64,000 bases of DNA. It comes from CAYPLH01 sp964411505. Its GTDB lineage: Bacteria > Bacillota > Clostridia > CAYPLH01 > DUMO01. Position numbers and translations under genes: made by a program. The stretch lies in contig CAYPLH010000015.1 of the NCBI GenBank assembly GCA_964411505.1, forward strand, positions 1-64,000, in the 5' to 3' direction. Positions within the stretch are counted from its first letter, which is position 1. The number at the start of each line of letters is the position of its first letter. The notes beneath the pieces are model-generated. The model searched no databases. It was given only the letters and a program-made list of their open reading frames with translations, and had not been told where the DNA came from. Of this stretch, positions 53,145-62,315 are shown piece after piece.

Positions 53145-55574
53145 ATGGCACGAAAACAATTCACTGCTCTTTGCATACTTGTTATTATTATTTGCACATT
53201 ACCTTTTTCTGCAGAGGCAATAGTCACTCCGCCTGCTTCTCTCGGTGCACCAGAACACTTTGGAGCAAGCTATTATTGGAACGATTCGGTGTATTTCACC
53301 CTAAGTGCACCAGAGGATGTGCGCACTTATATGCTGAAGAAAACAGCTGAAGACCCCAACAACTATCCACTCTTCACATTACATTACCAGATTGATTACA
53401 AAATTGACAGTGGAGCATGGCATCATGCGCCGGAATGGGACTCTCCCAAAACTGCTCCTAAAATTCAAAAGAATAGTTTTTACTTTAACTTCACCAATGG
53501 GGAGAACTATATTGACAACGAGAGATGGGGTTTGTCAGGAATTTTTTCTGAGGATGAAGCATTAAAATCTTTAGCAGAAGAAGGATGGGATTATTTAAAA
53601 AAGCATTCCATAACCTTTCGAGCACGTTTTGTCGAGTCCTTTAATAATGGGGACTCCTATGTCCTATCTCCATGGTCGAAGGAATTCATTCTTTCTGCCA
53701 ATGCGAAGGTTGATTACAACAAGCTCATAAACCATGCGCCTGTTCTGCTATCAGGAGAGGTTAGAAATCGTGGCAGCAAGCCATTTTTCTACATCAAAAC
53801 TGACCAGATACCAGGTGAAGTTCAGTATCTAAACGCAATGTCCGGCAACTCCATGCGTATTGAGGTGTGGGCAAGGATGGCTGGCGAAAAAGACTTTAAG
53901 AGGCTAGCGCTCCATAAATGGTTCATGGAAGTGTTCGACCTAGGTATTAACGAACTTTCTAATGATTATGATGTTAGCTATGATGAGGCAAGCTTTGAAA
54001 TCAAAACCCGGTATGCTCTTGATTTGTTAAAATACAAGCAATCCGGCATCCAAAGCACCTCTCCCGTCTACATCTATAGCCCATTCTCAAATGTGTATTC
54101 TCACAACATGCCTGCTTGGAGTCAAGCATCCCCCTGGGCTGTACCTGAACTTACAAAAGCTGATGATCACAGGCTGATTCCTGACATTTTAAGGGGTGCA
54201 GACATGACAAGACCCATCACACGCGAAGAGTTTGCGGAGCTGGCTGTACTGTTTTACGAGAAAACCACCGGCACATCGACAACCCCCGCTTCGCCTAACC
54301 CCTTCATTGATACAATAAACCCTCAAATCCTAAAAGCATATCAGTTAGAGATCGTCTTTGGTACTTCCGCCACAACCTTTGCCCCTAACCAGCTGACTAA
54401 CCGCGAGCAGGTAGCTACCATGCTTAGCCGCGCTATTCGCCGCATGGTTCCCGATGGTGACTTTTCCACTACGGGTGCGCCCTCATTCTTCGACCAAAAT
54501 GAAATATCCTCTTGGGCTATGGAGCATGTGTTATTCATGGCTAAGCTTGGAATCATAAAGGGTGCTGACGGAAAATTCATGCCAAAGGCCACCACAGATG
54601 CGCAGATGGCTGCTGGCTATGCTACCACAACCCGAGAACAGGCCATAGCGTTAGGCATTCGCTCCTATGAACAGATGGATACCATTAAAGCTTCTAACGG
54701 AAGTATTACTACACCAACACCTATAGCAATGCCTACACCTTCCCCAAGCCCAACATATTCGCCAACACCCATCGCGACGCCAACACCGACTCCAAGACCA
54801 ACACCTATCGCGACACCGACACCAACTCCAAGACCAACACCTTCACCAATACCTATTGCAACACCTACTCCATCACCAAAACCAACGCCTTCCTCCGAAG
54901 CTACCTCAAACAAAGACAATCTAGTCGGCGTATGGATGGGCTTGGTTAATCGATGGGCCACTACCGGATATTATACAAGCCAATTTGATTATATGGTCAT
55001 GTTCGACGATGGCACATGTTTTAACCAAATGCCACTGGAGGGGCTTGCAAACTTTGATCGGGACAAAAGCCGCAGTGATGATAAAGAGCTCTGGGGAACC
55101 TATACTTATAACGGTTCTTCGGGTGTAGTGAAAATAGAAGAATATGTGCCCGATGATCTGGTAATGGATGAAGAAGGCAAACTGAAAATCGGAGCCGATC
55201 CCTATTACCAATGCCGATCAGTAGATGGATTAGGGCTTGAAGGCACATGGTCTTTGTTTGCAGATCCAAATGATCAGAAGGAATTCCAAAAGGAGGCTAT
55301 CTCCTTTACGCTGGACGGAAAATTTGACGACAAAGGTATATTTAGTACCAATTCTTTTTACCTACCTGAGCAGCTAGAAAACTATGATGTACCTGAAGAG
55401 AATATTGCGCCTGGACAAGGAACATACGAGATAACGGATTTTACCTTGACACTGCGGTATGATGACGGAAGAGTGCGTAAGGCTTCATTTAGTCTATTCT
55501 TCGGGAGCGAAAAGCAGCCTCATCCCAATATCATATTTGTATACCGCCGCAACTTATTCCGTGTGGATGAATGA
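53145..55574 (+). CDS. S-layer-homology protein with Thr-Pro linker and unknown C-terminal domain
   Basis: 809 residues. Signal peptide 1-25 (ending SAEA). Residues ~30-330 are beta-rich (repeated DSGAWHHAPEWDS / WSKEFILS segments). About 345-520 carry SLH-like motifs: TREEFAELAVLFYEK, FGTSATTFAPNQLTNREQVA, IKGADGKFMPKATTD. Residues ~521-586 are a low-complexity TPxP linker coded by a ~195-bp imperfect repeat. The last ~220 residues form an unidentified domain rich in Trp/Tyr and acidic residues. It should be held to the cell wall by the SLH part. ATG with AAGGAGG. Confidence 0.82.
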   Translation: MARKQFTALCILVIIICTLPFSAEAIVTPPASLGAPEHFGASYYWNDSVYFTLSAPEDVRTYMLKKTAEDPNNYPLFTLHYQIDYKIDSGAWHHAPEWDSPKTAPKIQKNSFYFNFTNGENYIDNERWGLSGIFSEDEALKSLAEEGWDYLKKHSITFRARFVESFNNGDSYVLSPWSKEFILSANAKVDYNKLINHAPVLLSGEVRNRGSKPFFYIKTDQIPGEVQYLNAMSGNSMRIEVWARMAGEKDFKRLALHKWFMEVFDLGINELSNDYDVSYDEASFEIKTRYALDLLKYKQSGIQSTSPVYIYSPFSNVYSHNMPAWSQASPWAVPELTKADDHRLIPDILRGADMTRPITREEFAELAVLFYEKTTGTSTTPASPNPFIDTINPQILKAYQLEIVFGTSATTFAPNQLTNREQVATMLSRAIRRMVPDGDFSTTGAPSFFDQNEISSWAMEHVLFMAKLGIIKGADGKFMPKATTDAQMAAGYATTTREQAIALGIRSYEQMDTIKASNGSITTPTPIAMPTPSPSPTYSPTPIATPTPTPRPTPIATPTPTPRPTPSPIPIATPTPSPKPTPSSEATSNKDNLVGVWMGLVNRWATTGYYTSQFDYMVMFDDGTCFNQMPLEGLANFDRDKSRSDDKELWGTYTYNGSSGVVKIEEYVPDDLVMDEEGKLKIGADPYYQCRSVDGLGLEGTWSLFADPNDQKEFQKEAISFTLDGKFDDKGIFSTNSFYLPEQLENYDVPEENIAPGQGTYEITDFTLTLRYDDGRVRKASFSLFFGSEKQPHPNIIFVYRRNLFRVDE

Positions 55575-55582
55575 AACAGATG

Positions 55583-55614
55583 ATATAATGTCCTCGTTAC
55601 CGAGGACATTATAT
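55583..55614. terminator. Inverted repeat after the S-layer gene
   Basis: ATATAATGTCCTCG-TTAC-CGAGGACATTATAT, a perfect 14-bp stem 8 nt after the stop codon. A T-run follows only further on, inside the adjoining repeat. Confidence 0.7.
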
Positions 55615-55650
55615 GCCTCCGGCGGATTTTATGCGCGTGCAATTTTTTTG
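55612..55650. repeat. GC-rich-headed repeat, copy 2
   Basis: TATGCCTCCGGCGG, ATTTT, ATGCGCGTGCAATTTTTTT: the same order of blocks as 4975-5015. It could serve as the T-rich end for the hairpin just before it. Confidence 0.6.
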
Positions 55651-55656
55651 CCCTTC

Positions 55657-57279
55657 TTATTTATACCCTCCTGTTACATTGTATACTTCAAAACCATTTT
55701 GTGATAATATGCGGTCTGCAATATACCCACGCAGCCCAACTTGGCAATATACTACGATAACCTTGTCTTTGTCCAACTCTGAAATGCGGTTTCTCAAACT
55801 ATCAACAGGAATATTGATTGCTCCTTCCACATGCCCTTTTCTGTACTCTTTCACAGTTCGCACATCAACAAGAATGTAATCATCTTTTTTCATTCTATCG
55901 ATATCTTCCCACGTAATTATATGAGACCTTCCCTCCAGCACATTTTGAGCAACATAACCAGCCATATTCACAGGATCCTTTGCTGAAGAAAAGGGTGGCG
56001 CATATGCCAGTTCCAGTTCAGTTAAGTCATAAATAGTACCATTCAAACGAATTACAGTTGCAATCACATCAATTCTCTTATCAACACCATCATAACCTGT
56101 TCCTTGCGCACCAAGTACTTTGCCTTCATCATTGAAAATTACTTTGAGTGTTATTGGTACAGAACCCGGATAATAGTCAGCATGAGATGATGGATGAATT
56201 ATAACTGATTTATATGGTATCCCCTTCTTCTTAAGTGTTCTTTCATTTGCACCTGTACAGGCAGCTGCTAACCTAAACACTTTAATAATCGAAGTTCCTT
56301 GTGACCCTTTATAGCTGGAATTTAGTCCAGCTACATTATCAGCAGCAATTCTTCCCTGCTTATTAGCGGGACCTGCAAGCGGAACAGCAGTCTTTGATTT
56401 TGTTACAAAGTCGACAACTTCCACTGCGTCTCCAACTGCATAAACACTCGGATGGTTTGTCTCCATTTTTTCATCTACTAGAATATGGCCCTTAGGTCCA
56501 AGCTTTATACCGCTACTTCTAAGAAAATATGTATCCGGAATAACGCCAATAGCTAAAATTATAATATCAGCAACCAATTTTCTATTGCTGTAAAGTGTAG
56601 CTTCTATCCCGTTCTTGCTGCATTCAAATGTCTTTATGCCATCATTAAGAATTACGTCTACACCATTTCTTACTAATTCCTTTTCAGCTGTTACTGCCAT
56701 ATTTGAATCTAAGAATGCAAGAATCTGCGGGGCTGCTTCTACCAAAGTAACATTTAATCCAATTTCTCTTAAGTTTTCAGCCATTTCAACCCCAATAAAT
56801 CCTCCTCCTATTACAATAGCACTTGACACGTCATTCCTTTCTGTATATTGTTTAATTTTATCCATATCTGGGATGTTTCGAAGAGTAAATATTCTTTCAT
56901 CATCAATCCCCGGAATGCTTGGTCTTAAGGCCTTTGCTCCCGGTGAAAGAATAAGATAATCATATGATTCCTCATACTCTCCTTTTTCTTTACTTCTTAC
57001 AGTTACACATTTCTTTTCCACATCAACATTTATAACTTCACTATTATTGCGGACATCAATAGCAAATCTTGCTTTCATAGCCTCAGGAGTCTGAACCAAC
57101 AAATTGTTCCTCTCTTTTATACTCCCACCAATATAATATGGCAACCCGCAGTTCGCATACGAAATGTATTCATCACGCTCAAACATTATAATTTCTGCAT
57201 GTTCGTCCAAGCGTCTAAGCCTTGCTGCTGCAGAAGCTCCACCAGCTACACCACCAACAATAACAACTTTTCTCCCCAT
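55657..57279 (-). CDS. CoA-disulfide reductase fused to rhodanese (CoADR-Rhd)
   Basis: 540 residues. The FAD/NAD(P)H-binding reductase part spans ~1-445: VVIVGGVAGGASAAARLRR, the single redox Cys44 in SYANCGLPYY, and the second Rossmann AIVIGGGFIGVEMAE. A rhodanese domain (~455-540) has its active Cys at 512 (VVYCQVGLRG). Such fusions reduce CoA disulfides, polysulfides or CoA persulfide and help anaerobes deal with oxidative or sulfur stress. ATG after GGAGGG. It is a single gene. Confidence 0.9.
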   Translation of the reverse strand: MGRKVVIVGGVAGGASAAARLRRLDEHAEIIMFERDEYISYANCGLPYYIGGSIKERNNLLVQTPEAMKARFAIDVRNNSEVINVDVEKKCVTVRSKEKGEYEESYDYLILSPGAKALRPSIPGIDDERIFTLRNIPDMDKIKQYTERNDVSSAIVIGGGFIGVEMAENLREIGLNVTLVEAAPQILAFLDSNMAVTAEKELVRNGVDVILNDGIKTFECSKNGIEATLYSNRKLVADIIILAIGVIPDTYFLRSSGIKLGPKGHILVDEKMETNHPSVYAVGDAVEVVDFVTKSKTAVPLAGPANKQGRIAADNVAGLNSSYKGSQGTSIIKVFRLAAACTGANERTLKKKGIPYKSVIIHPSSHADYYPGSVPITLKVIFNDEGKVLGAQGTGYDGVDKRIDVIATVIRLNGTIYDLTELELAYAPPFSSAKDPVNMAGYVAQNVLEGRSHIITWEDIDRMKKDDYILVDVRTVKEYRKGHVEGAINIPVDSLRNRISELDKDKVIVVYCQVGLRGYIADRILSQNGFEVYNVTGGYK

Positions 57280-57504
57280 GAAATCCCTCCCTAAAGTTAT
57301 ATTCTCTATAGTAATAGTGTATTACCCGCATTTTTTATTGATAAACTTTTTCATAAAAAATTTATCCCTTAAAAATGGCAGCATGCCTATACTCTTCCCG
57401 GTCTTTACTTCTTCCAGACACTCTTCAATGACATACCTAGTTTTAGGAAAATGTATTCGTCTTTGAAAACAGACTCAATCACTTTATTGCCTTTACACTA
57501 GCGT

Positions 57505-60222
57505 CTATTTTTCTAAAGAGGTTCCCTCTATCATCTGAACAAACAAATCCGCAATTATCAGGTCAAATTGTTTTCCAGCGCCCTCTTTAATTACTTCAAT
57601 AGCTTTTCTTTTTCTTTCGTCCATCGGAAGCTCTTCTCTGTTGAAAACACGATCATAGGTTTCCACTATCGAAATGATTCTTGATATTAGGGGGATCTGT
57701 TCGCCTTTAAGCCCCCTTGGATAACCGCTCCCATCCCATCTTTCATGGTGACTGTAGACAAACTCTGCCAAATCCAGTGTATCATCAAACAGATTTAAGA
57801 TGCGGTATCCTACTACAGAGTGCTGTTGTGTTTTTTCAAATTCTTCCTCTGACAGTGAATTTTTTAATAAGATTTTTTCATCAAGTACTATTTTGCCTAT
57901 ATCATGCAAGTAGCCCGCTTGCTTTAACGTACTGATTTCAGTCTCTGGTAGATTTAAGAGAGAACCTACTCTAGCGCACAATTTACTAACAGCAATAGAA
58001 TGCTGTTTCTCTCTAGGACTCCTTGAATGCAGTGTATCAACAATCGTATCAATAATGTCCTTATTTACAGCTTTGCGGTTCATAGTTTTATCTTTATACA
58101 TTGCATTTTCTGCATTAGCCATAATTTCCTCTAATGGTTCATCTATTGTCTCTTTTGTATCACTACCCAGTGAAATACTGCACTTTATTGCTATCGCGCA
58201 AGTGCTTGAGAATCCTGACCTAATTCGCAAAAGGATCTTTTTAACGTTTTCTTGATTCGTCTTTGGTAAAAGAATAATAAACTCATCACCACCAAGGCGT
58301 GCAATTACATCATTCTCTCTGCAGGATCTCACAAGTATTTCAGCTGACTTTTTTATTAGCTCATCTCCAGCAGCGTGTCCAAATATATCATTCGTCATTT
58401 TTAAACCATTAAGATCTGCGAAAATAACAGATAACGGCAGATTATCCTGAATATCAATTTCAATTCGCTTTTCTTCAAAGCATCTTCTATTGTAAATCCC
58501 TGTCAGCACATCATGGCAGCTCAGGTATTGAATCTCTCTTTCTTTATGCTTGCGGTCTGTAATGTCCATGAAAGTTATAACTGCTCCAATGACTTTCCCA
58601 TCCTTTATCTGAGGATATGAATGATACTCCACGTCAAAAGAAGAGCCATCAGCTCTCCAGAACACCTCATCATCAGCCTCAAATCCCTTACCTTGTCTAA
58701 TTGACTGAAGTATCCTGCAATCAGCGAAAGGAAACAGGGTTCCATCCCTTCGAGTGTGATGAATCTGCTGATGCATATTTTTCCCGATTAATTCCTCTTG
58801 GCTATTATATCCTAATAATTTAATACACCTAATATTACAAAATGTGCATTTGCCGTCCAGATCAGTCCCATAAATAGCTTCAACGGTAGAGTCCAAAATA
58901 AGCTGCAATTGATTTTTGCTTTCCTCCAATTTTACATTTGCCTTATGTAATTCTTCTGTTCTTTCTTTTACATTAGCTGCAAGGTTATTTATGAGAAATT
59001 GCATTTTATCTGCTACTGCATTAAAGCTTTCTGAAATTTTTCCGATTTCATCATTTCTAACAATATCAACTCTCATTGTTAAGTCTCCGGAGGATAAGGC
59101 CTCAGCGGCTTGCTGCAAGCCGCTAATTGGCTTCAAAAGCCTTCTAGTTATAATCATATATACAATAAGTGATAATACTAATGTCATCGCTACCAAAAGA
59201 ACGGTCAAGTGAATACTTCGAATCACTGGTGCCATAAGAAGCTCCTTGGGAATTGCTGAAATAACGACCCAATCTAACCCCTCCATATGAATTTCTTTTA
59301 TGTTCATAAATAGTTTCTGGCCTCTTACTTCATACAAAAAATGCGATTCTAAACTCATATTATATTTTTCATACGCTTCTTGAATGTCAGGATTTGGTAT
59401 CCTATCAATACCAAATCTCTCTAATGTGCCATCTGGGAGGACAGAAAAATTATCAATTTCCATTGAGTTAGCTATCAAACTACTAGAACCTTTCTCAAGA
59501 ATAACAGCATACCCATTATATTTACTTACCGAATCCCTCAAGTAATTCCCTATATCCGTCAACAATATATGAGTTCCAAGAACACCACGAAGTTTGCCTG
59601 CTTTATTATAAATTGGACACGCAAATGATATAGTTAAGTCATCCATTATAAAATGTTTATATATAGGTGAGAAAGTAGGACCACCCACCGCAACGGATGC
59701 CTTATACCATGCACGAGTGCGGGCATCAAATTTGCCTGCTTGAACGGCAAGGTTACCAGCCGTCATATCCTCATTTACTGAATAATACCATGAGTTTCCT
59801 CCTGTACTGGCATTATTCCTCATGATTTCGATAACGCTATTTTCATTTCTACGTGCTCCATAATACTCTCCATCAGCAGAGCCATAGCTAAAACTGTAAA
59901 CCATCGGTGTGTATAAACTCAGTACACCTGTAAAGAATCTATCTCTGTCTTCAGTATTTGATAAATTGAGGATATCATTTGCTATAATTTTATGATTAGT
60001 CTCATTAATTTGCGCTGGTATATGAAGGTATGAATATATCTGATTATATATGCTTTGGTTCATCTCTTCTGCAATGCCTTCAGTAGTCTGATTAGCAGAA
60101 GAAAACCAATTTGCAAAAACTAAATATCCAACACTGCCGATTGATATCAACATAGCAAATATGAAAACAATAATAATTATCTTTCTGATAGAAACATTTC
60201 TTTTACGTTTATAATTTTCCAC
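57505..60222 (-). CDS. Cache-HAMP-PAS-GGDEF-HD-GYP cyclic-di-GMP signalling protein
   Basis: 905 residues. TM helix 14-37, extracellular dCache-like domain ~40-330, TM helix ~338-358, HAMP ~360-415, PAS ~435-560, GGDEF 565-720, HD-GYP 725-890. The synthase site GGDEF (644-648) is intact, and so is the product-inhibition I-site RxxD (635-638). The phosphodiesterase has HD at 773-774 and HHERWDGSGYP at 825-835. It therefore carries both c-di-GMP-making and -breaking domains; one may dominate depending on the ligand. ATG start. Confidence 0.9.
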   Translation of the reverse strand: MENYKRKRNVSIRKIIIIVFIFAMLISIGSVGYLVFANWFSSANQTTEGIAEEMNQSIYNQIYSYLHIPAQINETNHKIIANDILNLSNTEDRDRFFTGVLSLYTPMVYSFSYGSADGEYYGARRNENSVIEIMRNNASTGGNSWYYSVNEDMTAGNLAVQAGKFDARTRAWYKASVAVGGPTFSPIYKHFIMDDLTISFACPIYNKAGKLRGVLGTHILLTDIGNYLRDSVSKYNGYAVILEKGSSSLIANSMEIDNFSVLPDGTLERFGIDRIPNPDIQEAYEKYNMSLESHFLYEVRGQKLFMNIKEIHMEGLDWVVISAIPKELLMAPVIRSIHLTVLLVAMTLVLSLIVYMIITRRLLKPISGLQQAAEALSSGDLTMRVDIVRNDEIGKISESFNAVADKMQFLINNLAANVKERTEELHKANVKLEESKNQLQLILDSTVEAIYGTDLDGKCTFCNIRCIKLLGYNSQEELIGKNMHQQIHHTRRDGTLFPFADCRILQSIRQGKGFEADDEVFWRADGSSFDVEYHSYPQIKDGKVIGAVITFMDITDRKHKEREIQYLSCHDVLTGIYNRRCFEEKRIEIDIQDNLPLSVIFADLNGLKMTNDIFGHAAGDELIKKSAEILVRSCRENDVIARLGGDEFIILLPKTNQENVKKILLRIRSGFSSTCAIAIKCSISLGSDTKETIDEPLEEIMANAENAMYKDKTMNRKAVNKDIIDTIVDTLHSRSPREKQHSIAVSKLCARVGSLLNLPETEISTLKQAGYLHDIGKIVLDEKILLKNSLSEEEFEKTQQHSVVGYRILNLFDDTLDLAEFVYSHHERWDGSGYPRGLKGEQIPLISRIISIVETYDRVFNREELPMDERKRKAIEVIKEGAGKQFDLIIADLFVQMIEGTSLEK

Positions 60223-60757
60223 AAGACATCCTTCTTTTTATAACCATCACTTTAAATGGCAGCTATTGTATATTTTTTAAGTGTTCCAATTACTTCCTCT
60301 ACATCAAGGGGTTTTCTGATCAATTATCCATGTGTTTTATCGCACACATAGTTGCGTAAATACCGCCGCTGTTTTACAACCTTCACACCTTCTTCTACGA
60401 CATAATGGTCTGGCTTATACGTCATTGATATATTATCTCTGGCAATAACTTCATTATCCTTTAAAGAAGCAAGCTTGTCAATAAAGTATCTGTCAATTTT
60501 AGGGTAGTTGTCTAATCCCCTGACCTTGAGTTTATCTTCTAACTTCAGTTAGAACCTTGGCAAAAGTAGATTTACTTTGCACATGTTATATTGTGAACGA
60601 CCCTATTTCATAAATAATTCCAATTAAACCAATGACTGCGTTTGCAATGTCAATTCGCATACATTTTACCATGGAAACTCAACACGAATTTATTCTTTAC
60701 AAAAATAATCGGAGATGTTATAATGCTTATTGTTCGTTGTTTAAATATTAAGTGAAT
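60223..60757. other. Intergenic region, 535 nt, before the tRNA
   Basis: Contains the gene remnant at 60324-60548. The stretch 60590-60757 upstream of the tRNA is AT-rich and should hold its promoter, which I cannot place with confidence. Confidence 0.45.
60324..60548 (-). pseudogene. Unidentified gene remnant
   Basis: A ~74-codon open frame without start reads KVRGLDNYPKIDRYFIDKLA, then ITMTYKP-like NISMTYKPDHYVVEEG, ending YLRNYVCDKTHG. Composition is protein-like and hydrophilic, with a stop at both ends. No family recognised; possibly the end of a transposon or plasmid gene. Confidence 0.4.
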
Positions 60758-60833
60758 GCCCCCATAGCTCAGTAGGCAGAGCGCATCCATGGTAAGGATG
60801 AGGTCATCAGTTCGACTCTGATTGGGGGCTCCA
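60758..60833 (+). tRNA. tRNA-Thr (anticodon GGT)
   Basis: 76 nt including an encoded CCA. Acceptor stem GCCCCCA / TGGGGGC, D-loop AGCTCAGTAGGCAGAGC, anticodon stem CATCC / GGATG with loop ATGGTAA, giving anticodon GGT, T-loop AGTTCGACTCT. All stems pair. A terminator follows after 4 nt. Confidence 0.93.
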
Positions 60834-60837
60834 AAGC

Positions 60838-60885
60838 AAAAGTCCTTCAAGCGCTGAAACACAAGGTGCTTTGAAGGACTTTTTC
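60838..60885 (+). terminator. tRNA terminator
   Basis: AAAAGTCCTTCAA-GC pairs with GC-TTTGAAGGACTTTTT with one bulge, followed by T5. Confidence 0.85.
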
Positions 60886-61034
60886 TTTGTTCTACAAAAA
60901 TGCAATTCTTGATTTTTCGATAATTTTCTGCTGATTTCTTGTTCCGTAATGGCTACTTAATGGCTACTTACTTTCGAACAAGAGGAAGCAAACATAAACT
61001 TTTTCAATGTTTTTACAGAGTTTTATAAGTTTTG

Positions 61035-61150
61035 CGTAACGGCGGGGGGAGTTTCGCCTAAGAGAAGGAAAATACCGTGTTATATATGAATACGAGGATA
61101 ACAGCATTGTAATCACCAACATAGGTTCACGTGGTGACATTTATAAGTAG
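61035..61150 (+). pseudogene. RelE-family toxin, C-terminal fragment
   Basis: The frame RLREGKYRVIYEYEDNSIVI to GSRGDIYK is the typical end of RelE/ParE-fold toxins. A stop at 61032-61034 cuts it off upstream, leaving 37 codons. An antitoxin-like gene starts 14 nt downstream. Confidence 0.7.
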
Positions 61151-61163
61151 GAGGTGTAAAACT

Positions 61164-61376
61164 ATGAGTGAACAAGTATCAAAGACCATGGAGCTATTGG
61201 AAATGCTACCAGAAGAGGATCAGCGTTTCGCATTTGAGTTTATTAAAAAACTTGTACTTGCTTGGGATCCTGACTACACTAAACTGACTAAGGCTGAAAG
61301 AGAAGTTTTGGAAGAAGCAAAAAAGGATGAATATGTTATTTCCCATGAGAAACTTGTAAGAGAATTAGGTCTGTAA
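61164..61376 (+). CDS. Small antitoxin-like protein
   Basis: 70 residues, mostly helical and charged, e.g. VSKTMELLEMLPEEDQRFAF and LTKAEREVLEEAKKDEYV. It has AGGAGGTG about 9 nt before the ATG. It follows the RelE remnant, so it is probably the orphaned antitoxin of that pair. No DNA-binding domain is obvious. Confidence 0.6.
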   Translation: MSEQVSKTMELLEMLPEEDQRFAFEFIKKLVLAWDPDYTKLTKAEREVLEEAKKDEYVISHEKLVRELGL

Positions 61377-61398
61377 AAATATTAAAAAGGTGATACAT

Positions 61399-61724
61399 TG
61401 AATCAATATGAAAGACTCCTTAAAAAGGCTGAAAAGGAAGACTTACACATAGTAGAAAAGCCTTATTCCGATTGGTGTATAAACTAACTGCCTGTTGAAG
61501 GTGACAAGTACAGTGCTATTTGGAAAGAAGCTGCAGCCTTGCGTGAAAGCGGAGAATTATTAGGGTTTGCGAACAGAATCATTTGTCCAGTTGTTGTAAT
61601 TTACGGCGAGTATTATCCTCATCCGGTTAATGGGGTAAAACTTTCACTTCGAAATAAGTTTAAAGATTTTATTATGTACTCTTACTCTCTCGCCAATTTA
61701 TTGGGCTATTCCCTTTGGTTATAG
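61399..61724 (+). pseudogene. Chimera of ImmA-like and alpha/beta-hydrolase fragments
   Basis: Reads MNQYERLLKKAEKEDLHIVE, an ImmA/IrrE-like N-terminus, to a stop after 29 codons. The same frame continues YSAIWKEAAALRESGELL and CPVVVIYGEYYPHPVNGV, typical of one alpha/beta-hydrolase group near the strand before the catalytic His. The final segment has drifted. Two unrelated gene pieces are thus joined in frame apart from the stop. Not functional. Confidence 0.55.
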
Positions 61725-61985
61725 CTTGTCCACGATAGAATGATGGCCAATATCCAAAGTGATGATAATTTCAGCTCCTTCATACCGCCACAGTATTCGT
61801 ATGTCCATATTTACACTACATTCAAACAGACCTTCAAAACCTTTGATTTTTTTGGTACGTAATGATGGGTGGAAGGGGGTTGTTTGAAGCATTTTGAGCT
61901 TAACGGCTACTTGTTTTTGCTCAGCTGGAGTGAGTTTCTTCAGGCTTTTTTCAAAGGTTTTAGTAAAAACAATTTTAAATTTCAT
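61719..61985 (-). CDS. RelE/YafQ-type toxin
   Basis: 88 residues with the RelE/ParE fold: FTKTFEKSLKKLTPAEQKQV at the start, then IKGFEGLFECSVNMDIRILWRYEG, and a C-terminal DIGHHSIVDKL. Family members cut mRNA at the ribosome. The basic/histidine residues of the C-terminal site are kept. It overlaps the AbrB antitoxin gene by 11 nt. Confidence 0.83.
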   Translation of the reverse strand: MKFKIVFTKTFEKSLKKLTPAEQKQVAVKLKMLQTTPFHPSLRTKKIKGFEGLFECSVNMDIRILWRYEGAEIIITLDIGHHSIVDKL

Positions 61986-62247
61986 TTAAATTAATCCCCA
62001 TGTCTTCAAACATTTTATCAACATCGTCATAAGCTTTTAGTTCACCATTTTTATACTCAGTTTCAGTTTCTTTAATAAGCTTTGCTATGCGAACCATCTC
62101 TTTCTTAGGGTAAACGACTACTGGGCAAAGGAAGATACCTCCGTCCTTTTCAATAACATCAAACTTGTCACCTTCTTTAATACCAAGATTTTTAACTATT
62201 TCGGAAGGTATGGTAACCTGCGATCTTCCGCGCATTTCAACTAACAT
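61975..62247 (-). CDS. AbrB/SpoVT-type antitoxin
   Basis: 90 residues. The N-terminal swapped-hairpin DNA-binding domain reads RGRSQVTIPSEIVKNLGIKE, GDKFDVIEKDG. The C-terminal half is acidic and should bind the RelE-type toxin. AAAGGA precedes the ATG. The pairing of AbrB-type antitoxin with RelE-type toxin is less usual than RelB/RelE. Confidence 0.85.
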   Translation of the reverse strand: MLVEMRGRSQVTIPSEIVKNLGIKEGDKFDVIEKDGGIFLCPVVVYPKKEMVRIAKLIKETETEYKNGELKAYDDVDKMFEDMGINLNEI

Positions 62248-62261
62248 AATATTCAGTCCTT

Positions 62262-62315
62262 TCAGAAATTCATACTTTCTGATTATATTATATGCAAAAA
62301 TAAGTGAATTATCAA
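62262..62315 (-). promoter_or_regulatory. Promoter and operator of the AbrB/RelE pair
   Basis: On the minus strand TTGATA, 17 nt, TATAAT (62315-62287). The start falls in the inverted repeat TCAGAAA-TTCATAC-TTTCTGA (62262-62282), the likely autoregulatory operator. Confidence 0.65.

Noticed and set aside
54665..54961. Minus-strand ORF rich in Gly and Val
   Set aside because: It is the reverse reading of the Thr-Pro linker repeat in the S-layer gene.
60650..60862. A minus-strand ORF including SRTDDLILTM
   Set aside because: It is the antisense reading of tRNA-Thr, a known false ORF type.
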